This document shows positions 48,501-56,268 of a stretch of DNA of 64,000 nucleotides, in pieces. This DNA is from Treponema sp. GTDB taxonomy: Bacteria > Spirochaetota > Spirochaetia > Treponematales > Treponemataceae. The stretch is taken from contig JAKSTI010000006.1 of the NCBI GenBank assembly GCA_024402665.1, positions 1 to 64,000 of the forward strand. Direction: 5' to 3'. The translations under genes and the position numbers were made by a program. Position 1 is the stretch's first letter, and each line of letters starts with the position of its first letter. The notes beneath the pieces were generated by a model that was not told where the DNA came from, ran no database searches, and saw nothing but the letters and a program-made list of their open reading frames with translations.

Positions 48501-49589
48501 TTATGCAAGAAAATCTGTTCCAAAACGCTGTGTAAGTAAATCACTGATTACAAAAGCAGTAAGACAGTCAATTACAGGACAGATTCTTCTGATGATTGCA
48601 GGATCATGACGTCCCTGGATTTTAATTTCTGCATTTTCATTTTTACAGAAGTTGATTGTATCCTGTGGCTGAGCAATAGAAGGTGTTGGTTTTACTGCAC
48701 ACTGGAATAAAACAGGCATTCCGTTTGAAATACCACCGTTAATTCCGCCGTTATTATTTGTCTTTGTTACAACTTTTCCATCAGCAAGTCTAAAGGCATC
48801 ATTGCAGGAACTGGCATTTTCATTTGCAAAACCAAATCCTTTTCCAAATTCAATTCCTTTTACGCCGCCTAAACTGAACATTGCGTGACTTAAAAGACTT
48901 TCAATGCTGTCAAACCAAGGTTCCCCTACTCCAGCCATAAGACCAGAAATTGCAGTCTGAGTAATACCGCCAACACTGTCGCAATTTTCACGGGCTGCAA
49001 GAATCACTTTTGAAATATCTTCGCCTTTTGCATTATTCAAAACAGGGAAATTTGAAGTTTTAAGACTATCAATCTGTTTTTCAATATTTGCAGCATCAAA
49101 ACTGTCATCATTTACATCTTTACACTGAAGAATATGTGTTCCAATTTTAATGCCGTGTTTTTCCAAAGCAGGAATAAAAATACCGCCGGCAGCAACTAAA
49201 GCAGCAGTGATTCTTCCAGAAAAGTGACCGCCGCCACGATAATCTTCAAAACCGTGATATTTACAGTTTGCAGTGTAATCTGCATGAGAAGGACGGGCTA
49301 ATCCATAATTGTAGTCGCCGCTTTTTGTGTTTTCATTTGGAATAGAAATGCAAATTGGAGTTCCTGTAGTTTTTCCATTAAATACACCACTTAAAATCTG
49401 ATATGCGTCTTTTTCCTGACGAGGAGTGTCCATTAAAGAAGAAGGTCTGCGGCGTGCAAGTAAAGCTGAAATCACATCATCTTTTACTTCAAGACCTGGT
49501 GCAATTCCGTCAATCACAACACCAACTGCGGGGCCGTGGCTTTCTCCAAATAATGTAAGTGTAATGCTGTTTCCAATTGTATTTTTCAT
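48501..49589 (-). CDS. aroC: Chorismate synthase
   Basis: 362 residues; makes chorismate from EPSP with reduced FMN. Family signatures: LFGESHGPAVG, LLARRRPSS, ARPSHADYTANCKYHG, DYRGGGHFSGRITAA, SVGGI, and IQGRHDPAIIRR with catalytic histidines. Length is normal. It is placed second in the aromatic operon, 24 bases after pheA and 27 before aroE-aroK. Confidence 0.97.
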   Translation of the reverse strand: MKNTIGNSITLTLFGESHGPAVGVVIDGIAPGLEVKDDVISALLARRRPSSLMDTPRQEKDAYQILSGVFNGKTTGTPICISIPNENTKSGDYNYGLARPSHADYTANCKYHGFEDYRGGGHFSGRITAALVAAGGIFIPALEKHGIKIGTHILQCKDVNDDSFDAANIEKQIDSLKTSNFPVLNNAKGEDISKVILAARENCDSVGGITQTAISGLMAGVGEPWFDSIESLLSHAMFSLGGVKGIEFGKGFGFANENASSCNDAFRLADGKVVTKTNNNGGINGGISNGMPVLFQCAVKPTPSIAQPQDTINFCKNENAEIKIQGRHDPAIIRRICPVIDCLTAFVISDLLTQRFGTDFLA

Positions 49590-49613
49590 ATTCTCTTCCT
49601 AAATGGTAATCTA

Positions 49614-50717
49614 TTACTGTTTTGTATTTAATTCGTAGTAACTTCCAACAAGTTTAAGTTTGGCACAGAACACAGCAAGTTCCTTAAGCATATCCTGGCC
49701 GTTTTCTGTATTAACATCGCCATCAGCTTCAATGTAGAAATAATAAGACCAGTTTAAGTCTTTCATAGGACGGCTTCTTAAGTTTCTCATATTGAATCCG
49801 TGAGCACCAATAATATTCAATGTCTGGGCAAGAGCACCGGCTTCATTTTTAACAGTGAAAACAAGAATAAAATGTTCATCTTCCTGATTTGGTTTTGGAG
49901 CAGGTTTATTCTGCACACGTGAAAGAACAGCAAAGCGGGTTGTATTGTTTTTGTTATCATTGATTGCCTTTTCAAGAATTTCCAGATCAAATAATTCGGC
50001 TGTATCTTCTGAAGCAATAGCGGCAATAGACTTATCGCCCTTTTCTTTTACAAATTTTGCGGCAACTGCTGTATTAGAATAAGGTTCTTCTTCCAGTTGT
50101 TTTTCTTTAATATATTTTGCACACTGAGCAAGAGCCTGTGGATGGCTGATTACTTTCTTAATATCCTTAATGTTTGCACCTTTTACAGCCATCAGATTAT
50201 GAGAAATTGGCAGATCCAAAACCTGATTCACATAAAGGCTTCCGTTGAAAATTAAATCCATAACAGGGCCAACTTCACCGGCATAACTGTTTTCCATTGG
50301 GAGTACACAGCAGTCGTATTTACCGGCTTCTACTTCACGATAAACTGTTTCAAAATCTGGCAATGCAACTAACTGGGCTGTAGGGAACATTTTTTTAGCG
50401 GCAATATGAGCATAAGCACCTTCTACGCCACAAAATGCAACTTTCATACCAGAAAGGATTTTTGCCTGCATATCACAGGAAAGATCAATACATTTTTGAA
50501 TGAACTGAACATAGTAAGATTCAATTTCTGGATCTGTAATATTCTTCTTTGTTGAATTAATGAGGGCTTCTTCTCTAAACTTATCTCTGATTGCTACACC
50601 GTTTTCTTTTTTATAAGCGGCAACAATTTTACAGGCTTCCATTCTCTGCTGAAATAATTCAGCCATCTGTTTATCTACGTTGTTAATGATTTCTCTAGCC
50701 CGATTAAGATCAGACAT
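49614..50717 (-). CDS. pheA: Chorismate mutase/prephenate dehydratase
   Basis: 367 residues, P-protein. Chorismate mutase at about 1-90 (helix with REIINNVDKQMAELFQQRM), prephenate dehydratase at about 93-275 (VAFCGVEGAYAHIAA, CCVLPMENSYAGEVG, NNTTRFAVLSR with the catalytic Thr) and an ACT domain at about 285-360 (GALAQTLNIIGAHGFNMRNLRSRP) for Phe feedback inhibition. It takes chorismate to phenylpyruvate. ATG 50717 is chosen because GGAGGT is six bases upstream; the frame extends 23 codons further without a start signal. First gene of the supraoperon. Confidence 0.95.
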   Translation of the reverse strand: MSDLNRAREIINNVDKQMAELFQQRMEACKIVAAYKKENGVAIRDKFREEALINSTKKNITDPEIESYYVQFIQKCIDLSCDMQAKILSGMKVAFCGVEGAYAHIAAKKMFPTAQLVALPDFETVYREVEAGKYDCCVLPMENSYAGEVGPVMDLIFNGSLYVNQVLDLPISHNLMAVKGANIKDIKKVISHPQALAQCAKYIKEKQLEEEPYSNTAVAAKFVKEKGDKSIAAIASEDTAELFDLEILEKAINDNKNNTTRFAVLSRVQNKPAPKPNQEDEHFILVFTVKNEAGALAQTLNIIGAHGFNMRNLRSRPMKDLNWSYYFYIEADGDVNTENGQDMLKELAVFCAKLKLVGSYYELNTKQ

Positions 50718-50766
50718 AAGTTTACCTCCAAAAATAAACTGTATTTGAAACAGTAATTGAATGTAT

Positions 50767-50796
50767 ATTATAGTAAAAAAACACAATTTTCAATTA
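50767..50796 (-). promoter_or_regulatory. Promoter of the aromatic amino acid supraoperon
   Basis: On the minus strand TTGAAA (about 50793-50788), then 15-17 bases to TATAAT (50772-50767) or the overlapping TAATAT. No tandem Trp, Phe or Tyr leader peptide and no T-box was seen in the roughly 45-base leader. Confidence 0.45.
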
Positions 50797-50841
50797 GATT
50801 TAAGAAATGAACTGCCACTAACATAAGGAAAATCCCTTGCA

Positions 50842-50869
50842 TTGACTTTTTTTTATATACGTAGATAAT
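50842..50869 (+). promoter_or_regulatory. Promoter of the GT8/GH27 operon
   Basis: TTGACT (50842-50847), 16 bases, GATAAT (50864-50869). The leader carries AAGGAAGG before the ATG at 50914. Confidence 0.6.
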
Positions 50870-50913
50870 GGATAGAACATACAAAAAGTATTATTGACTT
50901 AAGGAAGGTAATT

Positions 50914-51927
50914 ATGAAAAAGGTTATTCCTATTTTCTTTGCAACAGATGACAATTATGCCCCATTTCTTGTAGTTTGTTTAAAATCTTTACTGGCTAAT
51001 TGTTCAAAGGAATATGATTATAAATTCTATGTATTGACTACAAACCTGGCTCAGAAATATCAGGATGATTTAAAAGCTGTTGTTGGAGATTCTGCTACAA
51101 TTGAATTTGTTTCATTGAAAAATGAATTAGATAAACTTCAGGGTATGTTCCACTTAAGAGATTACTATTCAAAAGAAACATACTACAGATTCTTTATTCC
51201 AGATTTGTTCCCACAGTATGAAAAAGTATTGTACCTTGACTGTGACACAATCATTCTTGGTGATATTGCTGAACTTTATAACACAGACATTTCTGACTAC
51301 TATGTTGCTGCTGCTCCAGAAGAAGTAATGGCTACAATCAAAGTATTCGGTGACTATGTAGAAAAAGCTTTGGGAGTTCCTGTAGAAGAATATTTCAATG
51401 CAGGTATCCTTCTTATCAATACTAAAAAATTCCGCAAAAATCAGATTGCAGAAAAATTCGTTGATTTGCTTAAACACTTTACATTCAGAGTAACTCAGGA
51501 TGAAGATTATTTGAACGTTTTGTGTAAAGGCCACTCAAAGATTCTTGATTTGGGATGGAACAAAACTGCTTATAAAAATCCTGATTTTGATGACAAAAAT
51601 CTTAAAATCATTCACTACAAAATCAACTGGAAGCCTTGGCACTATGAAAACACTCTTTACGAAGAATACTTCTGGGATTTTGCTAAACAGACACAGTACT
51701 ACGATATGCTTATGAAAATGCGTGATGAATATTCTGATGAAAGAAAACAGGCAGATTATGACGCATATATTAGTCTTGAACAGAAAGCTATTGAAGATAC
51801 TAACAATCCAAACTTCTATGACAAAAATTATCTTAATGATGATTCTAAAGAATTCTTCCTTGTTCGCTACATCAAAAAAATGAACAAGATTAAAGAAATC
51901 AGAAAATTGATTGGTATTAGAAAATAG
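50914..51927 (+). CDS. Family 8 glycosyltransferase
   Basis: 337 residues, GT-A fold. N-terminal IPIFFATDDNYAPFLVVCLKS, the metal-binding DxD in VLYLDCDTIILGDI, FNAGILLINTKKF, and the C-terminal metal/donor region LKIIHYKINWKPWHY fit GT8 (LgtC/GlgA-initiator-like retaining transferases). It transfers glucose or galactose from a UDP-sugar to a lipooligosaccharide, glycan or protein. No membrane span; the basic C-terminus (IKKMNKIKEIRKLIGIRK) could attach to the membrane. Three bases separate it from an alpha-galactosidase gene, so galactose-containing surface or storage glycan turnover is a reasonable guess. Confidence 0.92.
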   Translation: MKKVIPIFFATDDNYAPFLVVCLKSLLANCSKEYDYKFYVLTTNLAQKYQDDLKAVVGDSATIEFVSLKNELDKLQGMFHLRDYYSKETYYRFFIPDLFPQYEKVLYLDCDTIILGDIAELYNTDISDYYVAAAPEEVMATIKVFGDYVEKALGVPVEEYFNAGILLINTKKFRKNQIAEKFVDLLKHFTFRVTQDEDYLNVLCKGHSKILDLGWNKTAYKNPDFDDKNLKIIHYKINWKPWHYENTLYEEYFWDFAKQTQYYDMLMKMRDEYSDERKQADYDAYISLEQKAIEDTNNPNFYDKNYLNDDSKEFFLVRYIKKMNKIKEIRKLIGIRK

Positions 51928-51930
51928 AAG

Positions 51931-53736
51931 ATGTATTCAAAAGACAATCCTAGAACTTCAAGAGATAATCCTGAATCTAGTTTACCAGTTGAAAATACAC
52001 ACGCTGCTTTTTCAACTGGTAAGCCATTCCCTGAAAAAAAGACAAACCTTTTACCTGCCATGGGCTGGAACAGCTGGAACGCTTTTGGAACCGGAAACAC
52101 AGAAGCCCTTACAAAACAGATGGCAGACAAAATCCTTGAACTTGGCCTTGATAAACTTGGCTATAAATATCTTGTACTTGATGATGGCTGTTATTTTCCA
52201 GAACGAATAGACGGCCGCCTTTCTAATGAAACTTTAAAATTCCCATCTGGATTCAGAGCACTTACTGATTATATTCATTCTAAAAATCTGAAATTTGGTA
52301 TGTATAATGACATTGGTACAAATCTATGTGCCGGTAGTGCTGTTGGAACCTGTGGTTATGAAGATCTTGATGCCCAAAGTTATGCAGAATGGGATATTGA
52401 TTTTCTTAAAGTTGATAACTGCTACTATCTTTGGGATAATGCAACTTTTTCTAACAAAGAAAATGCCCGCTATTCATATGCTCAAAATATTAAAAGTGTG
52501 AAAATTCAGGGAACAAATGTTCAGTTTGATTTTGATGCTGTAAAAGACGGGAAACTTCTTGGATTGCGTGCAGAAAAAACAGATGACTTTGTTACAAAAA
52601 TCGGGACTTTTGACGGAACAAATACTGGAACAACACCTGTAGGAGACAGATTTGGAGAACTGGCTTTTGAAGTTGAAGTTCAGGACGATGGTGAATACAG
52701 TCTTTTTGTTGAATATGCCAGCGGAAAAGAAGAAGGTTGTGGTCAGTGGCTTCAGGTGGCTGTTGGTGAAGAAAAAAATGAAATCAGATATTTTGATCAG
52801 CTTTTGCCAGAAACCGCTTCTTCAACAGAATTCAGATTTAGTGACGGAATAAAAATCAATCTTAAAAAAGGGAAAAATCTTGTTCGCTTAATGAATCACC
52901 GCAGACAGGAAAATGTTCTTGCTTCTTACGGGGCAATGTTCTACGGACTTCAGAAAGCAAAACCTGGTAACAATATTATTCTTTCTATCTGTGAATGGGG
53001 AAAAACTCATCCTCAAAACTGGGGATACAAAGTTGGAAATTCCTGGCGTATTTTGAACGACATTACTTTTAATGTTGGTGCAGACGGAAATCCTGGAAAA
53101 GGCGAATGGGGAAATCCTGGAACACAGAGCATTGCTTCTCAGTATAATAAAGCTGTTGTTATGGATGAATTTGCTGGTCTTGAAAAAGGCTGGAATGATC
53201 CTGATATGATGGTTATTGGTATGGACGGAATCACAACTACTATGTCCAAAACTCATATGACAATGTGGTGCATGATGAACTCTCCTCTTATGCTTGGACT
53301 TGATTTGCGACGTGTTTCAAAAGGCGATGAACTTTACAATATTATTGCAAACGCTGATGCAATTAAGTTGAATCAGGATGGACTTGGCATTCAGGCAAAA
53401 CGAATCTGGAGTTCTCTGGAAGCTGACAAACCGGATACAACTTATATTACTAATAACAACCGTTCCGATATTCTTGTAAAACCTCTTGAAAATGGGGATT
53501 TTGCACTTTCATTTATAAATCTTAGTGATAATAAATCTGGTGAATTAAAAATTGATGCAGAAACAATACTGAAATTTGCCGGTTCAAAAATGAAAAACTG
53601 CAATGAAATTAGAAAGGCTGACAGTTTCAGAATTTTTGATATCTGGACAAAGGAATCTTCTGTTGTAAAAAGTAAAACTTTCTGCTGCAAATCTCTTGAA
53701 CCATACGACAGCTGGACAATCAGAGTTTCTTTATGA
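51931..53736 (+). CDS. GH27 alpha-galactosidase with inserted CBM-like module
   Basis: 601 residues. Retaining alpha-galactosidase or alpha-N-acetylgalactosaminidase fold: PAMGWNSWNAFG, YLVLDDGCY, MYNDIGTNLC, nucleophile Asp162 in DFLKVDNCY, acid/base Asp423 in WNDPDMM. No signal peptide, so it acts in the cytoplasm. Between the nucleophile and SICEWGKTHPQNWG the barrel is interrupted by about 150 residues (about 185-335) with a jelly-roll carbohydrate-binding look (DDGEYSLFVEYASG, INLKKGKNLVRLMNH). The first 40 residues are atypical and encoded over a perfect palindrome at 51982-52022. The start follows the GT8 stop by three bases with a poor ribosome binding site; a later start is possible. 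Confidence 0.88.
   Translation: MYSKDNPRTSRDNPESSLPVENTHAAFSTGKPFPEKKTNLLPAMGWNSWNAFGTGNTEALTKQMADKILELGLDKLGYKYLVLDDGCYFPERIDGRLSNETLKFPSGFRALTDYIHSKNLKFGMYNDIGTNLCAGSAVGTCGYEDLDAQSYAEWDIDFLKVDNCYYLWDNATFSNKENARYSYAQNIKSVKIQGTNVQFDFDAVKDGKLLGLRAEKTDDFVTKIGTFDGTNTGTTPVGDRFGELAFEVEVQDDGEYSLFVEYASGKEEGCGQWLQVAVGEEKNEIRYFDQLLPETASSTEFRFSDGIKINLKKGKNLVRLMNHRRQENVLASYGAMFYGLQKAKPGNNIILSICEWGKTHPQNWGYKVGNSWRILNDITFNVGADGNPGKGEWGNPGTQSIASQYNKAVVMDEFAGLEKGWNDPDMMVIGMDGITTTMSKTHMTMWCMMNSPLMLGLDLRRVSKGDELYNIIANADAIKLNQDGLGIQAKRIWSSLEADKPDTTYITNNNRSDILVKPLENGDFALSFINLSDNKSGELKIDAETILKFAGSKMKNCNEIRKADSFRIFDIWTKESSVVKSKTFCCKSLEPYDSWTIRVSL
51982..52022. repeat. Perfect 14-bp palindrome in the 5' coding region
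   Basis: TTACCAGTTGAAAA (51982-51995) and TTTTCAACTGGTAA (52009-52022) are exact inverted copies around 13 bases. It encodes LPVENTHAAFSTGK before the conserved GH27 start. It has no T tract. It may be an inserted palindromic element or a hairpin that controls translation of the alpha-galactosidase. Confidence 0.75.
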
Positions 53737-54371
53737 TTTTGATTCAGGATTTTCAAAAAATGATTAAAGATAAGTGCCGGGAAGCTGGCCTTATGTTTAG
53801 TGAAATTCTTGATTCCCAGGATTTAGTTAATATTACATCTCCACTTACAAAAATTACTGCTGCCAGAATATGCCACAACGCACTGCAAACCATCTTAAAA
53901 GAAAAAGATGAAGAAAACTGGAGTGCCGCATGGCTGTTACACGACATTTACGACTGCCACACCTGCGTTCCCCATATTGCACAGACTTACGCAAAAGGCA
54001 TTATTGAACCAGTTTCCACCCAGCCCTTAATTTTTGGCCACACAGAACAAGTCTCTGAAGAACAAGGCCGCCTTTACGCAGAAAGACTTTTTAATCCCAA
54101 TTTGCGGTTAAAAATTGAACATTACGAAAACAACCAGATTAAATATATTTCTGAAAAATCGGCAAAATCCCTTTTTGATGTAAAAATCATAGATTTAGCC
54201 GCCGGCCCACTTTCCCTAAAAGAAATCAACCAGAATCCCTATAGCGCAGATCCAGATTTAGGCCGCAATATAGCATTAAAGTGCAAAAAAGGCTATCAAA
54301 GCACACTGGCAGCTAATATTCTCCTGAAAGCGGGATTTATTAATATTTTTGTTATAAAAAATGACTCGTAA
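53733..54371 (+). CDS. Protein with C-terminal rhodanese-like domain
   Basis: 212 residues. The last 90 residues have a rhodanese-like order ending in IALKCKKGYQSTLAANILLKAGF, where Cys starts the active-site loop CKKGYQ and the last strand is NIFVIKN. The N-terminal 120 residues are unassigned; they contain LLHDIYDCHTCVPHIA with a CxxC-like pair. A sulfur-transfer or sulfide-handling role is possible. The gene overlaps the GH27 stop (ATGA), so it is translated with it. Its last codons and stop (GAC TCG TAA) come from the structured repeat beginning at 54358, implying the natural 3' end was altered or the repeat inserted there. Confidence 0.6.
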   Translation: MILIQDFQKMIKDKCREAGLMFSEILDSQDLVNITSPLTKITAARICHNALQTILKEKDEENWSAAWLLHDIYDCHTCVPHIAQTYAKGIIEPVSTQPLIFGHTEQVSEEQGRLYAERLFNPNLRLKIEHYENNQIKYISEKSAKSLFDVKIIDLAAGPLSLKEINQNPYSADPDLGRNIALKCKKGYQSTLAANILLKAGFINIFVIKNDS

Positions 54372-54455
54372 GGCGGAATGATAGTTTCCATGCCGACTTA
54401 CGCGTCAAGCGACGCTAGTCAGCGGTTTTGTGATACATAAAAAGCTGGTAGGTGC
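54358..54455. repeat. Structured repeat, copy 1
   Basis: The core 54358-54430 matches 54537-54609 at 70 of 73 positions, and 54435-54455 matches 54614-54634 with one difference. It contains two hairpins: GTAAG.CGG against CCG.CTTAC, and GCGTC-AAGC-GACGC, enclosed by TGACT/AGTCA. The left outer arm seen in copy 2 is missing here because the copy abuts the 3' end of the rhodanese-like gene. Confidence 0.85.
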
Positions 54456-54502
54456 ACGGTTCTGTATTAAAAAAAACAAAGCAGTTTTATATAAGTGAGA
54501 TT

Positions 54503-54643
54503 GGAATAAAAGCACCGGGAGGCGTTTATGGAGCTCAAAATGACTCGTAAGGCGGAATGATAGTTTCCATACCGACTTACGCGTCAAGCGACGCTAGCTA
54601 GCGGTTTTGAGCTCCATAAAAAGCCGGTAGGTGCTTTTATTCC
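54503..54643. repeat. Structured repeat, copy 2 with complete arms
   Basis: Complementary arms GGAATAAAAGCACC (54503-54516) with GGTGCTTTTATTCC (54630-54643) and TATGGAGCTCAAAA (54527-54540) with TTTTGAGCTCCATA (54605-54618) enclose the two conserved hairpins (54547-54580 and 54581-54594). The whole unit of 141 bases should fold into a multi-branched cruciform or RNA. It fills the gap between convergent genes. Confidence 0.85.
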
Positions 54644-54659
54644 ATATTCTAAATTAATT

Positions 54660-56045
54660 TTAAACTGTTTTGATTTTTTTAATCCATTTGCCGCTGCGGA
54701 GACGGAGGACGCACCAGAAAGCTTTAGCTATTTGATCAAATTTCAACGCCATATATATCCAGAACGCCGACATATGAAACACAAATCCCGCCACAATCCC
54801 CAGCGGAATAGATAATACCCAAAGATAAATATTATCTGCCACCATCAGCATTATTGTATCCCCGCCACCACGCAAAACGCCTTTTGTCATAATGCTATTT
54901 GTAGCCTGGAACAACAGAATAATACTGATTGCATTCATAAGCTGGCGTGCAGTTTGTGCAGTTTCTGCTGTTACGTTATAAGATTTAATTACAATAGAAC
55001 TGATAATCAGAACACAAGCAGAAGCAATAATTCCAAGAACAATTCCCAGACCAAGGAATCCGTAGCCCTGTTTCATTGTTTTTTCTTTATCGCCTTCACC
55101 TAAGGTCTGGCCAGTTACAATTGCACCAGACTGGGAAACTCCCTGAATTACAACTGTACTCATCTGCTGGGTAACACTTGTAATTGCATTTGCGGCAACA
55201 AAAGTCTGACCAAGGCGGCCAATTACCATAGCAACAGCATTGTTTCCCAAAGCAAGAATTCCATCACTAACAAGAACAGGAATACTGATTTTAATATATT
55301 CTCCAAGAAGATCTTTTGTTTTCATGAGAATATGTTTAATTCTAAAACCGATTTTTTTGTCTACAAAAATTAGGTAACCGCAGATTATTGCTGTTTCAAA
55401 AATGCGTGAAATCAAAGTTCCTAATGCAGCTCCGGCAACACCCATGGCAGGGAATCCAAATTTACCAAAAATCAGAACATAGTTTGCAGCAAGATTAATA
55501 GAAAAAGCACCAATTGATACAATCAAAGGGAGATTCACCTGGCCAACACTTCGCAAAGCAATTGTACATACCAGAGAAAGACCTAAGAAAAAATAAGTTG
55601 GAATTGAATAACGAAGATAAACAATTCCAAGTTCCACAATCTGTTCTCCAGGATCATACATCTGCATGATTCCATTTGGAAAAAAGAATGTTCCAAGGGC
55701 AAATAAAGCGGCAAGGAACGTAACAAGACGCAGCATAATACAGATTGTCTTTTTAAGAGAAATATCGGCTTTTTCAGGTTCGGAACTTTTCATTCCCCAG
55801 TAGCGGGAAATCAGAACAGAAGCACCCATCCCAATTCCCATACAGAAAATATGGAATATGCTTATAAAAGAATTAGCCAGTGATGTGGCAGAAAGTTCTG
55901 CTTCACCAAGAGAGCCTACCATAATTGTATCAAGCATATTAACGCCAATGGCAATCATACTTTGAAGGGCAATTGGTAAAGAGAGCGTTAATACTTTTCT
56001 ATAAAAACTTCTGTCATCAATAAATAACTTTTTTAAAAGATTCAT
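54660..56045 (-). CDS. MATE family efflux transporter
   Basis: 461 residues, 12 membrane helices in two related halves. VLTLSLPIALQSMIAIGVNMLDTIMVGSLGE in the first half and ISIPVLVSDGILALGNNAVAMVIGRLG in the second are the internal repeat; GMGASVLISRYWG and QGVSQSGAIVTGQTLGEGD are the matching helix 2 regions. It exports cationic drugs, flavins or metabolites against sodium or protons. The ATG at 56045 lacks a strong ribosome binding site and lies ten bases after the stop of a MATE pseudogene, so it was perhaps once translationally coupled to it. Confidence 0.92.
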   Translation of the reverse strand: MNLLKKLFIDDRSFYRKVLTLSLPIALQSMIAIGVNMLDTIMVGSLGEAELSATSLANSFISIFHIFCMGIGMGASVLISRYWGMKSSEPEKADISLKKTICIMLRLVTFLAALFALGTFFFPNGIMQMYDPGEQIVELGIVYLRYSIPTYFFLGLSLVCTIALRSVGQVNLPLIVSIGAFSINLAANYVLIFGKFGFPAMGVAGAALGTLISRIFETAIICGYLIFVDKKIGFRIKHILMKTKDLLGEYIKISIPVLVSDGILALGNNAVAMVIGRLGQTFVAANAITSVTQQMSTVVIQGVSQSGAIVTGQTLGEGDKEKTMKQGYGFLGLGIVLGIIASACVLIISSIVIKSYNVTAETAQTARQLMNAISIILLFQATNSIMTKGVLRGGGDTIMLMVADNIYLWVLSIPLGIVAGFVFHMSAFWIYMALKFDQIAKAFWCVLRLRSGKWIKKIKTV

Positions 56046-56054
56046 AAATACTTT

Positions 56055-56268
56055 TTATTCCTGTTTTAATCGTTTTGCTTTGAACCAGATGTATCTTAAC
56101 CAGGCAGTGAATCCGCTAAGGAACCATACAATTCCAACTGACCGCCAGAACCAATACCGTTACAAAGGGCAAAAAACAAGAAGGTGATTGAACTGGTGGC
56201 ACCAATAGATGCTAATGCACCTGCACCAACAATCTGACCTACAACAACGGAATCAACAAAGAAGTTGA
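56055..56268 (-). pseudogene. Deletion scar of a second MATE transporter gene
   Basis: On the minus strand one frame reads MLFNFFVDSVVVGQIVG then ALASIGATSSITFLFFALCNG and IGSGGQ, the region of helices 1-2 of a MATE protein. Immediately after, in another frame, WRSVGIVWFLSGFTAWLRY and KAKRLKQE with a stop at 56055 match the C-terminal end of such proteins. About 350 central codons are missing. The left fragment overlaps the last codons of the GGDEF-EAL gene, so the deletion also set that gene's 3' end. Confidence 0.75.

Noticed and set aside
54358-54643. Integron attC sites
   Set aside because: The GTTRRRY/RYYYAAC core sites are not present and no integrase or cassette array is seen.
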